Positions 37,329 through 51,300 of a stretch of DNA of 64,000 nt are shown here, piece after piece. The notes under the pieces were generated by a model. It saw nothing but the letters and a program-made list of their open reading frames with translations, had not been told where the DNA came from and did no database searches. This DNA comes from Parapristionchus giblindavisi. Lineage: Eukaryota; Nematoda; Chromadorea; Rhabditida; Diplogasteridae. A program made the translations under genes and the position numbers. Location of the stretch: contig CALSFV010000362.1 of NCBI GenBank assembly GCA_943737045.1, forward strand, positions 186,001 to 250,000, written 5' to 3'. Every line of letters begins with the position of its first letter. Positions within the stretch are counted from its first letter, which is position 1.

Positions 37329-38676
37329 CATGCGGCGTGTGTAAACAAATATCCTGCTTCAATATTATACTAAAACTTCACCAAATTATTAATTTTTGAC
37401 ACTTCAACTGTATGTTCTTAAAAACATTCATTCTATCTCTATATTCTAGAAAACTCTTAGTGATTGGATCGTTTATTTTGCAGTTGTACACGCTTTATCA
37501 ATATTAGCAAGGAAAATGTCAATGGAGTATCCGAAGTATCAACAAGAATAGGTCTTCTTTCTATAGTTGTACTTCTTTCGTATACTCATATTTAACTATA
37601 GACGGCGTTCTTTGGATTTGAGATTTCTTTTTTTTAGATTTTAGTACTACAAACCACTAAACTTCTACATTACTAAAGTAGGGCCAAATAAGAGGTTAGG
37701 CCTTCAGAACAGAATTGGCCTTGAATTATCACTGGCCTAGCAGTGATCTTCTGCAGGACTCCGTGTTCCTTGAACAAGGGGATGTACCTCTTTTACTTTT
37801 TGCTACACTTGGATTCGAGATTTTGTCACAACAGACTTTTTCGGTAGCTGTATCGCACTTGGAGGATCTTAAGAGATGTTTATTTTGATTCAATTTTTTA
37901 TAAAGACAATGAGTTCTAATCTGTGTGAAATCATGTCCTGATAGCCCAGTACTGCACTGCAGTGGTTAGGGCTGGATGCGGCTGGTGGATTGTTATGGTT
38001 ACTTGCATGTACTTTTCCAATAACACATATAACCTGAAGCGATCATTCAAGTGAGTGATTCGTTTTTACTTTTTTTTTTCATTTTTTGCTGATGTTTGTT
38101 GTTTATGAAAGTGAGTGGGTTACTTCTGCGAAATACACCAAGAATCACGATAGATAAAGAATATTGTGAAAACCAAGAAACTAAAACTATCAAATCGAAT
38201 CAAATCAAATCATTTATTCCTGTAAAAGAATGGTACGGGATGATATTCAGTACTTCTTATCATGTTACACGAGGTCAGGAATGACTAGTCTTCTGCTGCC
38301 AAAGAAGTCGGTACAGTGTTTGTCGTTGGGTTGGGAAACACTTGAGAAGATAACTTATAATCCAAATGGAGTTCAGCGAAACCTAGTAGCACGGGAAAGA
38401 TGAACTAGTAGACACTTGCAACAATTGGAGATACGGCCGTCTTGTTGCGTAGACTGTTGCAGGGCTTCACCTCTATCCACAAATTATGGAGCGAAAGTCA
38501 TTCCGACCGCTCATCATGAATGGAAATAGAAGAGAAACTATATATACTACGTCATTTCAATAAGATTATACTAGAACATGAGACATCAATTATCCCACTG
38601 CTCCACCCTCCCCCAGGATCTTATGTAGCTACTCTAATTGTCTCATATAAGAGACACTCAATGGTTAAGCGCTGCA
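37329..38676. other. Unique central spacer of the palindrome
   Basis: The only part of the element without a mirror copy (about 1.35 kb). It is AT-rich with no open frame above 62 codons. It contains a LINE-tail-like sequence at 38191-38218 and a short palindromic GCACTGCAGTGG motif near 37959. If the element ever had its own genes, this spacer is too small to hold them. Confidence 0.7.
38191..38300 (-). repeat. Possible LINE 3' end (AATAAA plus GATTT repeats)
   Basis: On minus the sequence reads AATAAATGATTTGATTTGAT and onward, a poly(A) signal directly followed by a GATTT-type microsatellite. CR1-group LINEs commonly end in such short tandem repeats rather than poly(A). The upstream extent of the fragment is unclear. 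No link to the endonuclease fragment at 24774-25745 can be shown. Confidence 0.35.
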
Positions 38677-41600
38677 TGTTGTACATAAAACACAGAGGAT
38701 TCTAGATTGTCTTTCTCAGGCGAGGAGGCGCACCTCAAATTATCATGAAGTCAATGGAACTCTGGTGTTCTCTAAGCTTGAGGTTAGTAAGGCATAGATG
38801 AAAACCGCCCGTATAAATTACGTCAGATATGATGTATTAGAGAAAAAAGGTATAAAAGAACTGGAAGAAGTTGGAACAAATCCATCTATATGAGCTATTA
38901 GGGCCTTTATCGAGACGAAAATAAACCAGTGCAATATATTTAGAAGTATTATAATTGTTTACACTTCTAGAATGAACAATATTGAGTTTAAACATTTTCG
39001 TAATGGAAATAAATATCTCTCAGAGACGAAAGAATAAGAAATAGCGATCGATTTCCCCTTTATATTAGGTGAATTGGCGAAAACAAACGACCCTAGAGTT
39101 GGGGCGTTCCTCAAAATATCGTTCCTCAAAATAACTCTGGTTTTCTATTAGCTTGAGGCTGGTAATGCATAGATGAATCCCTCCTCTACTATAATTATGC
39201 CACATATGGCGAGTATTCGTGTAAATAGCTATAGAAGAACTGAAAGAAGTTGGAACAAACCCACCTATATGAGCTATATGTGGATTTAGAGAGACGAAAA
39301 TATAAAAAAAAATCACATTCCGCTCTTAGGGGGGGGGGCTGTGGGCTATATATGCATATCATGATAGACAGTTAACCATGCAAGATATAGCTGTTGTCAT
39401 GTGTATCTTGAAACAAGTTTTCAAGCAGACTTAGGGCCACGGCAAACGGACACGTCTATACGCAAGTTGGCATCTTTTTACTTTTAAATTAGTAGCCATC
39501 CATGATAAACATGTCATATTTATGAGCCTATCAAAGACTTGTTAATGTTTCTATGTGTTTTCGTTTGGTACGCAACATGTGTTGCAGGTTGATCTTTTGG
39601 AATAAACATCATAGACAACATGTGGATGTACTGGTAACAGTGATCATATGCTAAAATCGGAACGGCAGATAAGATTAGCATGCCACGCTTCAATGACGCA
39701 AATAGATTTGAAAGCACATTTATCAAGAGTAGGACTCTGATGTGCATGGGGGAAAAGCCTTTCTTACTTCCGACAGTCCCAGAACAGTTACGTTGATCTT
39801 CATATGCGCGTCTTCGATTTCACAAATCCGAGAAGATCGACAGGCAGTTTGGAGTTGACCGAAGAAGCTGGTTTCTCATGATAGTGCGCAAATAGATAGT
39901 GCCGTTAATTCTATAATTGATATGTTCAAGCATGAAATAAAAGATGGCATATGAAATTAGTTATATATGGCACCACACATGCAATCTAAGTACCTCCAAT
40001 CAATTATACACTAATATTCGTAAGGTTGTTGTTGTTCTATTCTAGTCTTGACGTAATTTACACGGTGTTCACCAATGTCTTGACTAATACGCTGATGAGA
40101 GGGGTTTGAAGGCTTCGGTAAAAGAGATAGTCTCATTGATGCTATGTCACAGTGCCGGTGTACATATCAACTTGTTGATGTACGATTTTTTGAATCTTAA
40201 TATTGTCCTAGATTGAACCACTAAAATCTTATAGAAAGGTGTTAAACTGTGGGTGAGTTATCGCTGAATAGGCATCGCGTTAACATATTCAATGATATGT
40301 ACACATTTATATTTACTGGTACAATTCATTCATACGTATTTGATAACCAAGGGCAAAGTTAACCCTAAACAAGCAACCCACCTATCCATACTCAAAATCT
40401 ATAGAAAGTTACATATGGGGGGGGGGAGTGTTTCTTGCATAGAAGTCACATGCGTATCCGATTATTTTCAATTATTTTGGAGTGTATAGTCGTGTGCCTG
40501 AAGCTTGAAATATGTGTGTATGTGTGTCCTGAATACTCTGCAATACAGTCACGATTAATCTCAATAGTGTTTCTGAGTCCACTATATACGGATCACTCTA
40601 ATTTTGATGAAATAATGAGGATTGAGTAGGTTGTGATGCTCTAGCCCTTCTGTACGAAGTACATCTATTCGATAGGCTTTTCAAGTGAATAGCATGTGAA
40701 TGGTATCATTGTATGAAAGATCACACCATTATATTGAGAAGACAAATGCTAGAATACAATATTGTATTCGATAGAAATTTTTGAATTACCATAATTATCT
40801 ATCCACCAGCTAGATTTCGACATGTACCATTAGAATATGGTTGCTTTTGTGTATACTTTCGTTACTATGATCAATATGTCGACAACGTTTTCACAATGCA
40901 ACAACAAATGGAACATCCCTACTTGTTTCAGTAATTCACTAATAATTGTTCGATGCTATCAACAGGCAGTGTGTGAATTCATACAAGACGTCATAAATGA
41001 TTCATCAATTCCATGAATTATCGATTTAAAATCATATAATACTACAGTTCAACGTATAATTACGTCGTGTCATAATTCCATACACTCCCCCAAAAATTTC
41101 CTTCCTTAATTGGGAATAACTCACTGTGTAGTAAAGATTCCATGACAATTCTTCACATATCTTCTCTTATGCCACAAGGTGGTTAGATATTTTTGTGAGT
41201 GTGAGAATATCACGGTAAAATCATGTACGCTGATTGTCTCAAATGATACAATGACGCATGTTTTGACAATTACATGTATGCTCTCAGAAGACCAGCGTTG
41301 TAATGTTTCTAGTATGTTCATGTATGGTTGTGCTACTCATTGTGGACAATTTTCATTGCTGTATAAAGATTGGATGACGTTGATGTATACATTGATGTCG
41401 GAGAAAGACAGAGTTCTCGCTGCAAATAGGCTAGGAAGGAACCTAACTAGTAATTAATAGAGAGGAAGCTCTTTCGCCTACATTATTCAACTTGTAGACA
41501 TCTTTACAATAATCCTAAGAACAATGATTGTCGATTTTTACAGAAATATCTCTTTCGACAGTACATCAAATCCCTCATGATTGAGCGACCAGTATTAGCA

Positions 41601-44600
41601 TATGAAGGAACGGTTGGGACATTGGAAATTATTCTAGGTGATGTAATGTGAAAAACATTTGAAAAATGTCATCCCATCCCACTTTAGATATTCTAAGCTA
41701 ACCAATAACACTATAACATCTGCATGCGTGCGCTTATGTCTTCCATCAAAATCCACTATTGTGAGTTTTCACGCACTGATTAAAGAAATACCAAAGTCCA
41801 TCCCTGATCTGCCGCTTTGTGATCTACAGCAATTCAATACTCATCAATTTCATCACAGACCTGTGTTTCAACTATCATGGCCATTGAACCCTTTCCCGAC
41901 TATCTTTATCCATCACCTCATGCGCTCAGTTGCGCAATTTCTCCTGTCAGACACACAACTCCTAGGACAACCTAAAACCTCTCCAAGGTAGAAATATCCA
42001 TAAACTGACCACAACAACATCAATACATACATGACTTTTATGTCGTTAGATGTAACATCTCTATGCGTTGAACATATTAGCTCTACTTAATTTGGTCAAA
42101 TTCTAGACTTTGGTAATAAATTGGAATTGTCTTCAATACTCACACTTATCTATGAAAAAAGGAGTTTATGTCATGTGCGTCATATCACGTGATATGTGTA
42201 CCTCTCCATTGTCCGATGATTAGCTGTATGTAAAGATAGGACACGGTGCAATGTTTTGTGTTTTCATTAAAAAAAGATTATGTTACAATAAGTCATAGGA
42301 AATAGAAGTTATTTTGGGAGAAGTGTTCAAACATTTCAGCAACGTACCGCAATAAAGATATAACAGATCTGCTCAAACAATTCTACGTTGTTCAACAATA
42401 CATGTTTGGTGTACAGATAACCCCAAATATGTACAAGATCAAGCCACTTAATACATGACTACGCTTCATAGCGCACATCTCTGTATGTGATGATTGTATT
42501 TCGTAACATAGCTCATCAGTAAGGTTGTTCGCCAATATTTCATTGTACATCGCCTTAGGTTTTATACAAGTATGTCTTTCTCGATGCTTTCATTAATCTG
42601 AGCTAGATAGAAAATTATTTGGTTGTCCTGTTCTACATTCCCATGCTTGCTAGAGATGTTTCTTCATTCATAAAACGGTAATTTCTCCTGCATAACATTA
42701 ATATACCTATTTCTTTCGATCATTCAGAGATCAATTACTCTAATGGCAATATTGAGACATATCCTGAGGTGTACATAGAGCTCAATTGTTGTTAGTTCCT
42801 TCTTAGTTCACTTGTCCTGTCTCTCTCAGTATTCGAACATGTCATTAACGGCAGTATTGTAATATAGATAGAAAATCAGATTGCACGATACTATGCGGTG
42901 CTACAATGAATGTCTGGTGTAAAGACACAAAGCGCAAATATGTGCAAGATCAAAAAACCTAATGCATGACTACGCTTCCTGAGGGATATCTCTGTTTATG
43001 ACGGTGGTGGACGCTCACTGCAATGTACATTCACTGACAATTTAATTTTATTCAAGTATGCCTCTTTTTGAGTCTTTCATTATATGTTTATACTTTATAT
43101 TGTGATTTACTCTATCGATAGGAATCGTTGCTAAGTAACTAAGTAAGTATAGGAATCGTTTCAGATAGTTTGTATCCATTATTCACAATCTACAAGCAGA
43201 TTATTAGAGTGGAGGTGGTGGCGACTATATGTAGAATGCTTTGAATGTGTTAAGAAGTGCTACTTTAAAGGGCTTTTGCAACGATAGGAAGACCTAGTAC
43301 CTTATGTTGACATAGACAGTGCTGCATATACGAGTATTTAACGTTATTCAATGTGCATGAACCAAAATTAATGAGCTCATATCACTAACAAATGAAATTG
43401 CTCGACCAGAGCGCCAGTTTTTAGCCAAACACCTCTTATTAGATCAAATGCGATTTCAGTGGTGAAATTACCATAACATTATAGATATCTATTAAAAAAC
43501 CGTTGGTCTATATCTAAATATTTTCATATGACTCTTCCATTCTGATGTCTAGCCGATCTGCTTCTAGATACAATATCGTTGCGATGAATCAACATATACA
43601 AACCAGCAGAACTGGTAAAAGGCTGATGACGCTTACTTTCTCGATTGGACCATTGTTGATTGCCCTTTTTATTTACCACTATTCTAAAACATTTACGTTA
43701 AAGTATATAGCTTAACAGCTGTCTTGGTACTATACAATAATAGTGGATAGATGAGTCCTTTCTAAAATGATCATTGTATCTTCACTCTTATTTTGTCTTT
43801 TGTCATTGCGTAAGAATGGAAACTGTAAGATTCTTAGTTTACTTTCAAAGACTTAACAATATAATCGACATATGCAGGCTGGTGCTTTCAAACGTATGCA
43901 CATTATCCCCCCCCCCCCTGATGTATTTTAATAATAAAGGCAGGCACCGTGATCCGGCTTACCACTTCGTTTCTAAGTTATAAATTATAGTAATGGCACA
44001 AGGGTATCTATGGTGTTAGTGCGCAAGCAGACTTCTTTTAGCACTTTTATATATTTTTCATGGATTTACGGTAGGTTGGTTTTTATTTATTCCTTCACTT
44101 TGAAGGGATAGTCGTTCCCATTCGTGTACAATTATATTCCTTTCTTCTTGCACTCCATTTCTCGTGTTGATCAGTATTGTTTGGTATAATATTTAAAAAA
44201 TAATCTTCCTTGAAAAATGTTTATGGTGATATCAACTTCATGTTGTTAATCATTGAGTGCTAAGCAAGTCTTAAATTCAAAAAGCGAAATTCGTCAGATT
44301 GTTCGTAAAGAAATAGTAAAATGATTTTAAACGTTATATGAAGTATTTTAGTTAATCAAGTCATGCCTATTACTAGAAAACCCCCTTCTTTCTTCTTCAG
44401 TTGTTTAAATCCCATAACTGAGTTTCCTTAACGTGATTACGCGTTTTCATTTGCATGTATATTCTCTACTTGAAAAGTCAATATGAACACTTGTGCCTTC
44501 AATTTACTAAAGACTTCAATGCCTCTCATTTCTTCTCCCAGTAAAATGTTATGTGACGGATTTGTGAGAACATAAAATTAGAGATACCGTTAAAGCCATG

Positions 44601-47600
44601 TGAGATAGTTCTATGAAGAAATTATTAAATTCAATGTTAATCAGATACGAATTGTCCAAAGATCAATAAAAAGATTTTGAAACATGCTAGTTCAGAAGAA
44701 TGTTAATCAACTAGTATCTTTTTATCGTATGTATTGCGGTTGGCTAGAAATAACTCTTGTTGGCAATACTATGCCTACGGTTAGAAAGCATCATTCATAT
44801 GGTTAAAATCAATTTAAAAAATTTTTGCTCTAAAGGAGGATCAAATGCCCAACTTTAACGATATAAGTGGCACGGGCTATCCAACATAGACAATGGAGCG
44901 GCTAATATTTGCTAATGTACTAATACTATAAAAGTTTGGTTCAACGTGTAATGCGATCACTCTCAGCACATAGTACATCGTTCATGAATCTCTTGAACAA
45001 TTGAAAGGTTAGAGAGAGAATTGATGCCAGCTTCATCATTTTATTACTACAAAAACAGGCTGAAACAAAACAAAAATGTGTAACTTAAAGATCTATGTAT
45101 GTATGCCCAAATTGATCTTTGATGTTCAAAAGTTCTAATCCTCCAACACAACCACCACCAGGTTGGTAGCAGTAGCGTTATAGTGAAATATAATCAAAGT
45201 TAAATTATACTATTATAATCCGCGCACCAGCTTCAGCATGATTCAATAATGAATTCAATCTAAAAGATAGTCCGCAAAACTAATTAGAAATGATAGATAC
45301 ATCGTTTGTAATATATAATTACATGGGAGAAGATACATCCCAAATTTAGGCGTCATTAGGCTGAGATGTTATCCGTGTTTATGATAGTTGTTCTTTTCAT
45401 TGTGAGAGATGAAATAAGCGATATAAACATATGGTTTGGTTGTTGAAGGTATTCAATTATTAATTTTTAAGGACTAGGTAGGAAGTGGATGAGGAGAATC
45501 GAATTGAATGAAAACTCTCAAAGGGGAAGGAGAAGAATGCAGAAGAGACGACACCTAAAGAGATTAATCAATAACTTGTATAGATAGAAGAAGGAGAACA
45601 GTTCAAATCTCATGCTCATATTGGGAATAGCGTACTGATGCCAGAGAGAGGTTGAGATGGAGAATCGAAAAAAAGATGGGAGATCCTAGCATTTGAGGAT
45701 GGCATGGAAAGGTTTTTGCTAGAAAGAGACATTGTGTGAAAAGAAGAAGCCAGAGATATAGTATGTATGCGTAGAGGAGAGAGTATTATAGAGGGAGAGA
45801 TGACATTCCTATAAATAAATTACTGTTGCTATTCAAGTGTCCTACCATATGGATCAAGAGAGGCATACTTTAACCTAATGATGAGATTATTCAAATATCT
45901 TGGCTGTCGTGAAAGAGAAAGATGGCATAGTGCGTGCACAGGGAGAAAAGAGCCAAGAGCCTAAGTGAGAAAGTATCTTTATGATTTAATTACATCTACT
46001 ATTCCAACAAAGCGCGCTTTGTTGCAAGAGATAGCTAGAGAAATGAAGAAATTGCGAGAGAAGTCGTGTAAAGAGAGAGCGAGAGAGATAAATAGAGATC
46101 AGAGAAGCATCAGTGAGAGTGAGAAAAATGATAAGAGACCAGAGAAATAGCGTAAGGAAGGAGATTGAGTACAGTCTATTTATCATCGGTCTTAGGTCAT
46201 GTGTGATAGGGTGTCTTGTAGCCCCCGGTTAGTCGGTTTCTATGTGTCACCATATGTTATCTATTGGGGTTTATCATTTGATCTTAACATCCTGATGATT
46301 ATTATGCAATCTTATTTAAATACAACTATTATTCAAATATGTTCCTTTGTTGCAAACGATAGAGCGAGAGAGATGAATAGAGTAAAAGAGAAAGAGCAAA
46401 AGAAAATGAGGAGAGAAACGAAGAGAGTTAAGAGAAGTACAGTACTATAGGATAGAGTGTGCTAAATGAAGAGAGACTATAAAAAACATACAAAATGAAG
46501 AGAGAGCATAGAAATAGCGTACTATAGTAGAGAGTGTGTAAAATGATGATAGAGGAGAATTTATTCATGACCATATGGTGTGGCAAGAGCTACAGGGCTA
46601 GAGAGATTTTCCATTCAAATATCTGGCAGCTATTGCAAAACAGCTGCTGAGAGTAGAAGATCCAAAGAAAGTGCAGAGAAAGAGAAAGTGTGTGAGAAAA
46701 TAAGATAGTGGAGAGAAATAGAGTGTGTGAAAAAGTTGAGAGCACAGAACAAGAGAGAGTATGTAAAATATGGAGAGGTTGGAGATGCAGAGAAGGAGAG
46801 AGTGTGCGATGAAATGAAAGAGTACAGAGCAAGCTAAAGAGTAGAAAAGATACTGTAACTCTGGTCAAGTATTGTATGCTCGATATTAGTTTTTTTTAAA
46901 ATCTATTCAAATCGGTATCTGATTCTAGATGTGTTTTGTTGCTAAAGATAAATGAGAGGTAACGGCCTCTGCATGACCATATGGTGTTGTGATAGAGCAT
47001 GTACCATAGAGAGAGAGAGACGGTCAAATGGCCTAACCTTCAGATAGTGCGAAATAGCAGAAGAGGGAGAGAATATAATATGCAAAGAATTATAGAGCAC
47101 AGAGAAAGAGAGAGAGTGTGCAAAAATGAGAGAGGCTAGAGATAGAGGCAAGAGGTTAGATAAAGAGAGATAGTGTGAGAAAATGAGAAAGGACAGAGGA
47201 GGAGAAAGAGTAGAAAGGATACTGTAACAGACAATGGGAGAGAGTGTGAAAAATGAGAGAGTGCAGTGATAGAAAGACAATACAATATGAAAGAGTACCG
47301 AAAAGTGAGAGAGTGTGAGAAATTGAGAGAGATTGAGAAAGATACAGAGAACTAGAGAGAGTATGAGAGAATGAGAGATGATAAAGATGCAGAGAAAGGG
47401 AGAGAGAGTATGGCAAAATGAGAGAGTTTAGAGACGGATAGGAAGAGAGAGAGTATGGCAAAATGAGAGAGTTTAGAGACGCATAGAAAGAGAGAGAGAG
47501 TATGGCAAAATGAGAGAGGTTAGAGATACATAGCAAGCCTTCGCTCCGCTCGTCAAGAGGGAGAGAGAGAGAGTATAGGACATTGAGAGAGGTTAGAGAT

Positions 47601-48332
47601 AAAAAGGTAATGTACCCAAGCTCCGCCCCTTATCCTTCATTTCTTTCTTATTTTTGTGTCGCGTGTGGTTGTGCTCTCTATTGCTCTGTCCGTGTGCGTG
47701 ATTGCCTTTTGTTGATCGATTGTGGTGATATTATCATTTGATTTTGAGATATCAATTGATCTTATCACTCTGATCGATCCAAGGCTAATCATTTTTTTTT
47801 ATCATACAGTTGTTTTTTGCTCCTCCTATTGTTCGTGTGCATTGGAGATTGCTTTTACCGCACTAATGATGCCACCCGCTGTTAAACTCCCTCTCCTTAG
47901 GCTTCCTGCTGAGCAGAGGGGTGACGAGCGGAGCGAAGGCTCAGCCCTCTCCTGCCCCTGCCTCTCCTGCCCCTCTCCCTCTCCCTGCTGAGCGGAGCGA
48001 AAGCCATGTACTTGCCTCTCCCTATCATGTACTTGTTAATTAACTTACTCTCCCTGCTGAGCGGAGCGAAAGCCCTATCATGCACTTGATGATTGATATA
48101 CTCTCCCTCTCCCTATGCTGCCAAACTGATATGCGGCTGTCAATAAGCTTTATTGATTAACTTCTCCCTCTCCCTACCCTGTCACTTTCCCTCCCCCTAC
48201 CCTGTCACTTTCACTCCCCCTACCCTGTCACTTTTGATTAATGACTTTACATGAAAAATGATTAATGACCTGGCGGCATCCTTTGATCTTGGTAGTGCGG
48301 TAAAAGAGGCCTCCATTGCACACTATACTACT
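38677..48332 (-). repeat. Right terminal inverted repeat, about 9.66 kb
   Basis: Near-perfect mirror of 27681-37328. Differences include two longer G/C homopolymers (at about 40417 and 43907), an extra 6 bp near 47899 and a G-run block at 39330-39339 in place of left-arm sequence. It holds the mirrored AT-rich interior (38677-45957), GA-rich region (46367-47603), GC-rich motif cluster and foldback end. Confidence 0.9.
46367..47603 (-). repeat. GA-rich minisatellite in right arm (mirror of CT-rich region)
   Basis: Reverse complement of 28404-29640, so the purine strand is now on plus. Same 45-47-bp degenerate period near the outer side. Confidence 0.85.
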
Positions 48333-48338
48333 TTCATT
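48333..48338. repeat. Target site duplication, right copy (TTCATT)
   Basis: TTCATT follows the terminal CTATACTACT and matches 27675-27680. Beyond it the satellite resumes as GTTTTACCTTGTCGAG, in register with the left flank. Confidence 0.85.
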
Positions 48339-51300
48339 GTTTTACCTTGTCGAGTTTACATCCCTGTACACCAATCAATATGATTAGTGAAGGCGTCATA
48401 CTTCTCGAAAGACTCGATCTGAAAAGATAACTATATAATTGAATCCATTATATTCGTCTTCAGCACAAATAAAGTATAATTATACGATACAGCACTGAGA
48501 GAAGATCAAAGATTAAAATCACAACAACATGTAAACATCTTTATTCGGTATCGGTCAATCAAAAATTCATTGTATTACCTTGTCGAGTTTACATCCCTGT
48601 AGACCAATCAATATGAGGAGTGAAGGCGTCATACTTCTCGAAAGACTCGATCTGAAACGATAGCTATATAATTGAATCCATTATATTCGTCTTCAGCACA
48701 AATACAGTATCATTATACGATACAGCACTGAGAGAAGATCAAAGATTAAAATCACAACAACATGTAAACATCTTCATTCGGTATCGGTCAATCAATAATT
48801 CATTGTATTACCTTGTCGAGTTTACATCCCTGTAGACCAATCAATATGAGGAGTGAAGGCGTCATACTTCTCGAAAGACTCGATCTGAAACGATAACTAT
48901 ATAATTAAATCCATTACATTCGTCTTCAGCACAAATACATTATGATTATACGATACAGTACTGAGAGAAGATCAAAGAGTAAAACCACAACAACATGTAA
49001 ACACCTATATTCGGTATCGGTCAATCAATAATTCATTGTATTACCTTGTCGAGTTTACATCCCTGTAGACCAATCAATATGAGGAGTGAAGGCGTCATAC
49101 TTCTCGAAAGACTCGATCTGAAACGATAACTATATAATTAAATCCATTATATTCGTCTTCAGCACAAATACAGTATGATTATACGATACAGCACTGAGAG
49201 AAGATCAAAGATTAAAATCACAACAACATGTAAACATCTTTATTCGGTATCGGTCAATCAAAAATTCATTGTATTACCTTGTCGAGTTTACATCCCTGTA
49301 GACCAATCAATATGAGGAGTGAAGGCGTCATACTTCTCGAAAGACTCGATCTGAAACGATAACTATATAATTAAATCCATTATATTCGTCTTCAGCACAA
49401 ATACAGTATCATTATACGATACAGCACTGAGAGATGATCAAAGATTAAAATCACAACAACACGTAAACATCTTTATTAACATGTAAGCATCTTTATTCGG
49501 TATCGGTCAATCAATAATTCATTGTATTACCTTGTCGAGTTTACATCCCTGTACACCAATCAATATGATTAGTGAAGGCGTCATACTTCTCGAAAGACTC
49601 GATCTGAAACGATAACTATATAATTAAATCCATTATATTCGTCTTCAGCACAAATACAGTATGATTATACGATACAGCACTGAGAGAAGATCAAAGATTA
49701 AAATCACAACAACATGTAAACATCTTTATTCGGTATCGGTCAATCAAAAATTCATTGTATTACCTTGTCGAGTTTACATCCCTGTAGACCAATCAATATG
49801 AGGAGTGAAGGCGTCATACTTCTCGAAAGACTCGATCTGAAACGATAACTATATAATTAAATCCATTATATTCGTCTTCAGCACAAATACAGTATCATTA
49901 TACGATACAGCACTGAGAGAAGATCAAAGATTAAAATCACAACAACACGTAAACATCTTTATTAACATGTAAGCATCTTTATTCGGTATCGGTCAATCAA
50001 TAATTCATTGTATTACCTTGTCGAGTTTACATCCCTGTACACCAATCAATATGATTAGTGAAGGTGTCATACTTCTCGAAAGACTCGATCTGAAAAGAGA
50101 ACTATATAATTGAATCCATTATATTCGTCTTCAGCACAAATACAGTATCATTATACGATACAGCACTGAGAGAAGATCAAAGATTAAAATCACAACAACA
50201 TGTAAACATCTTTATTAACATGTAAACATCTTTATTCGGTATCGGTCAATCAAAAATTCATTGTATTACCTTGTCGAGTTTACATCCCTGTAGACCAATC
50301 AATATGAGGAGTGAAGGCGTCATACTTCTCGAAAGACTCGATCTGAAACGATAACTATATAATTAAATCCATTATATTCGTCTTCAGCACAAATACAGTA
50401 TCATTATACGATACAGCACTGAGAGAAGATCAAAGATTAAAATCACAACAACACGTAAACATCTTTATTAACATGTAAGCATCTTTATTCGGTATCGGTC
50501 AATCAATAATTCATTGTATTACCTTGTCGAGTTTACATCCCTGTACACCAATCAATATGATTAGTGAAGGCGTCATACTTCTCGAAAGACTCGATCTGAA
50601 ACGATAACTATATAATTAAATCCATTATATTCGTCTTCAGCACAAATACAGTATGATTATACGATACAGCACTGAGAGAAGATCAAAGATTAAAATCACA
50701 ACAACATGTAAACATCTTTATTCGGTATCGGTCAATCAAAAATTCATTGTATTACCTTGTCGAGTTTACATCCCTGTAGACCAATCAATATGAGGAGTGA
50801 AGGCGTCATACTTCTCGAAAGACTCGATCTGAAACGATAACTATATAATTAAATCCATTATATTCGTCTTCAGCACAAATACAGTATCATTATACGATAC
50901 AGCACTGAGAGAAGATCAAAGATTAAAATCACAACAACACGTAAACATCTTTATTAACATGTAAGCATCTTTATTCGGTATCGGTCAATCAATAATTCAT
51001 TGTATTACCTTGTCGAGTTTACATCCCTGTACACCAATCAATATGATTAGTGAAGGCGTCATACTTCTCGAAAGACTCGATCCGAAAAGATAACTATATA
51101 ATTGAATCCATTATATTCGTCTTCAGCACAAATACAGTATCATTATACGATACAGCACTGAGAGAAGATCAAAGATTAAAATCACAACAACATGTAAACA
51201 TCTTTATTAACATGTAAACATCTTTATTCGGTATCGGTCAATCAATAATTCATTGTATTACCTTGTCGAGTTTACATCCCTGTAGACCAATCAATATGAG

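Larger units (their letters stand above)
27681..48332. mobile_element. Giant palindromic DNA transposon, 20.65 kb, Polinton-like ends
   Basis: Termini are AGTAGTATAGTGTGC and its exact complement, flanked by a perfect 6-bp duplication, TTCATT. The two arms (27681-37328 and 38677-48332) pair throughout: complementary coordinates sum to 76003-76013, drifting only at a few indels. Over 93 percent of the element is inverted repeat. Polintons/Mavericks are known for 6-bp duplications, long inverted repeats, AG...CT ends and lengths of 15-20 kb or more. That fits, but no DNA polymerase B, integrase, ATPase, protease or capsid frame can be read. Dada and IS3EU elements also make 6- to 7-bp duplications and stay possible. 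It is non-autonomous or wholly decayed, and inserted after the satellite had formed. Confidence 0.85.

Noticed and set aside
27681..48332. Two independent head-to-head insertions or an assembly mirror
   Set aside because: A single 6-bp duplication brackets the whole structure, the flanks are in register, and non-homopolymer differences exist between arms. Long reads would still be decisive.
27681..48332. Firm assignment as Polinton/Maverick
   Set aside because: The 6-bp duplication, AG...CT ends and size agree, but no diagnostic protein is visible, so it is kept as a hypothesis only.
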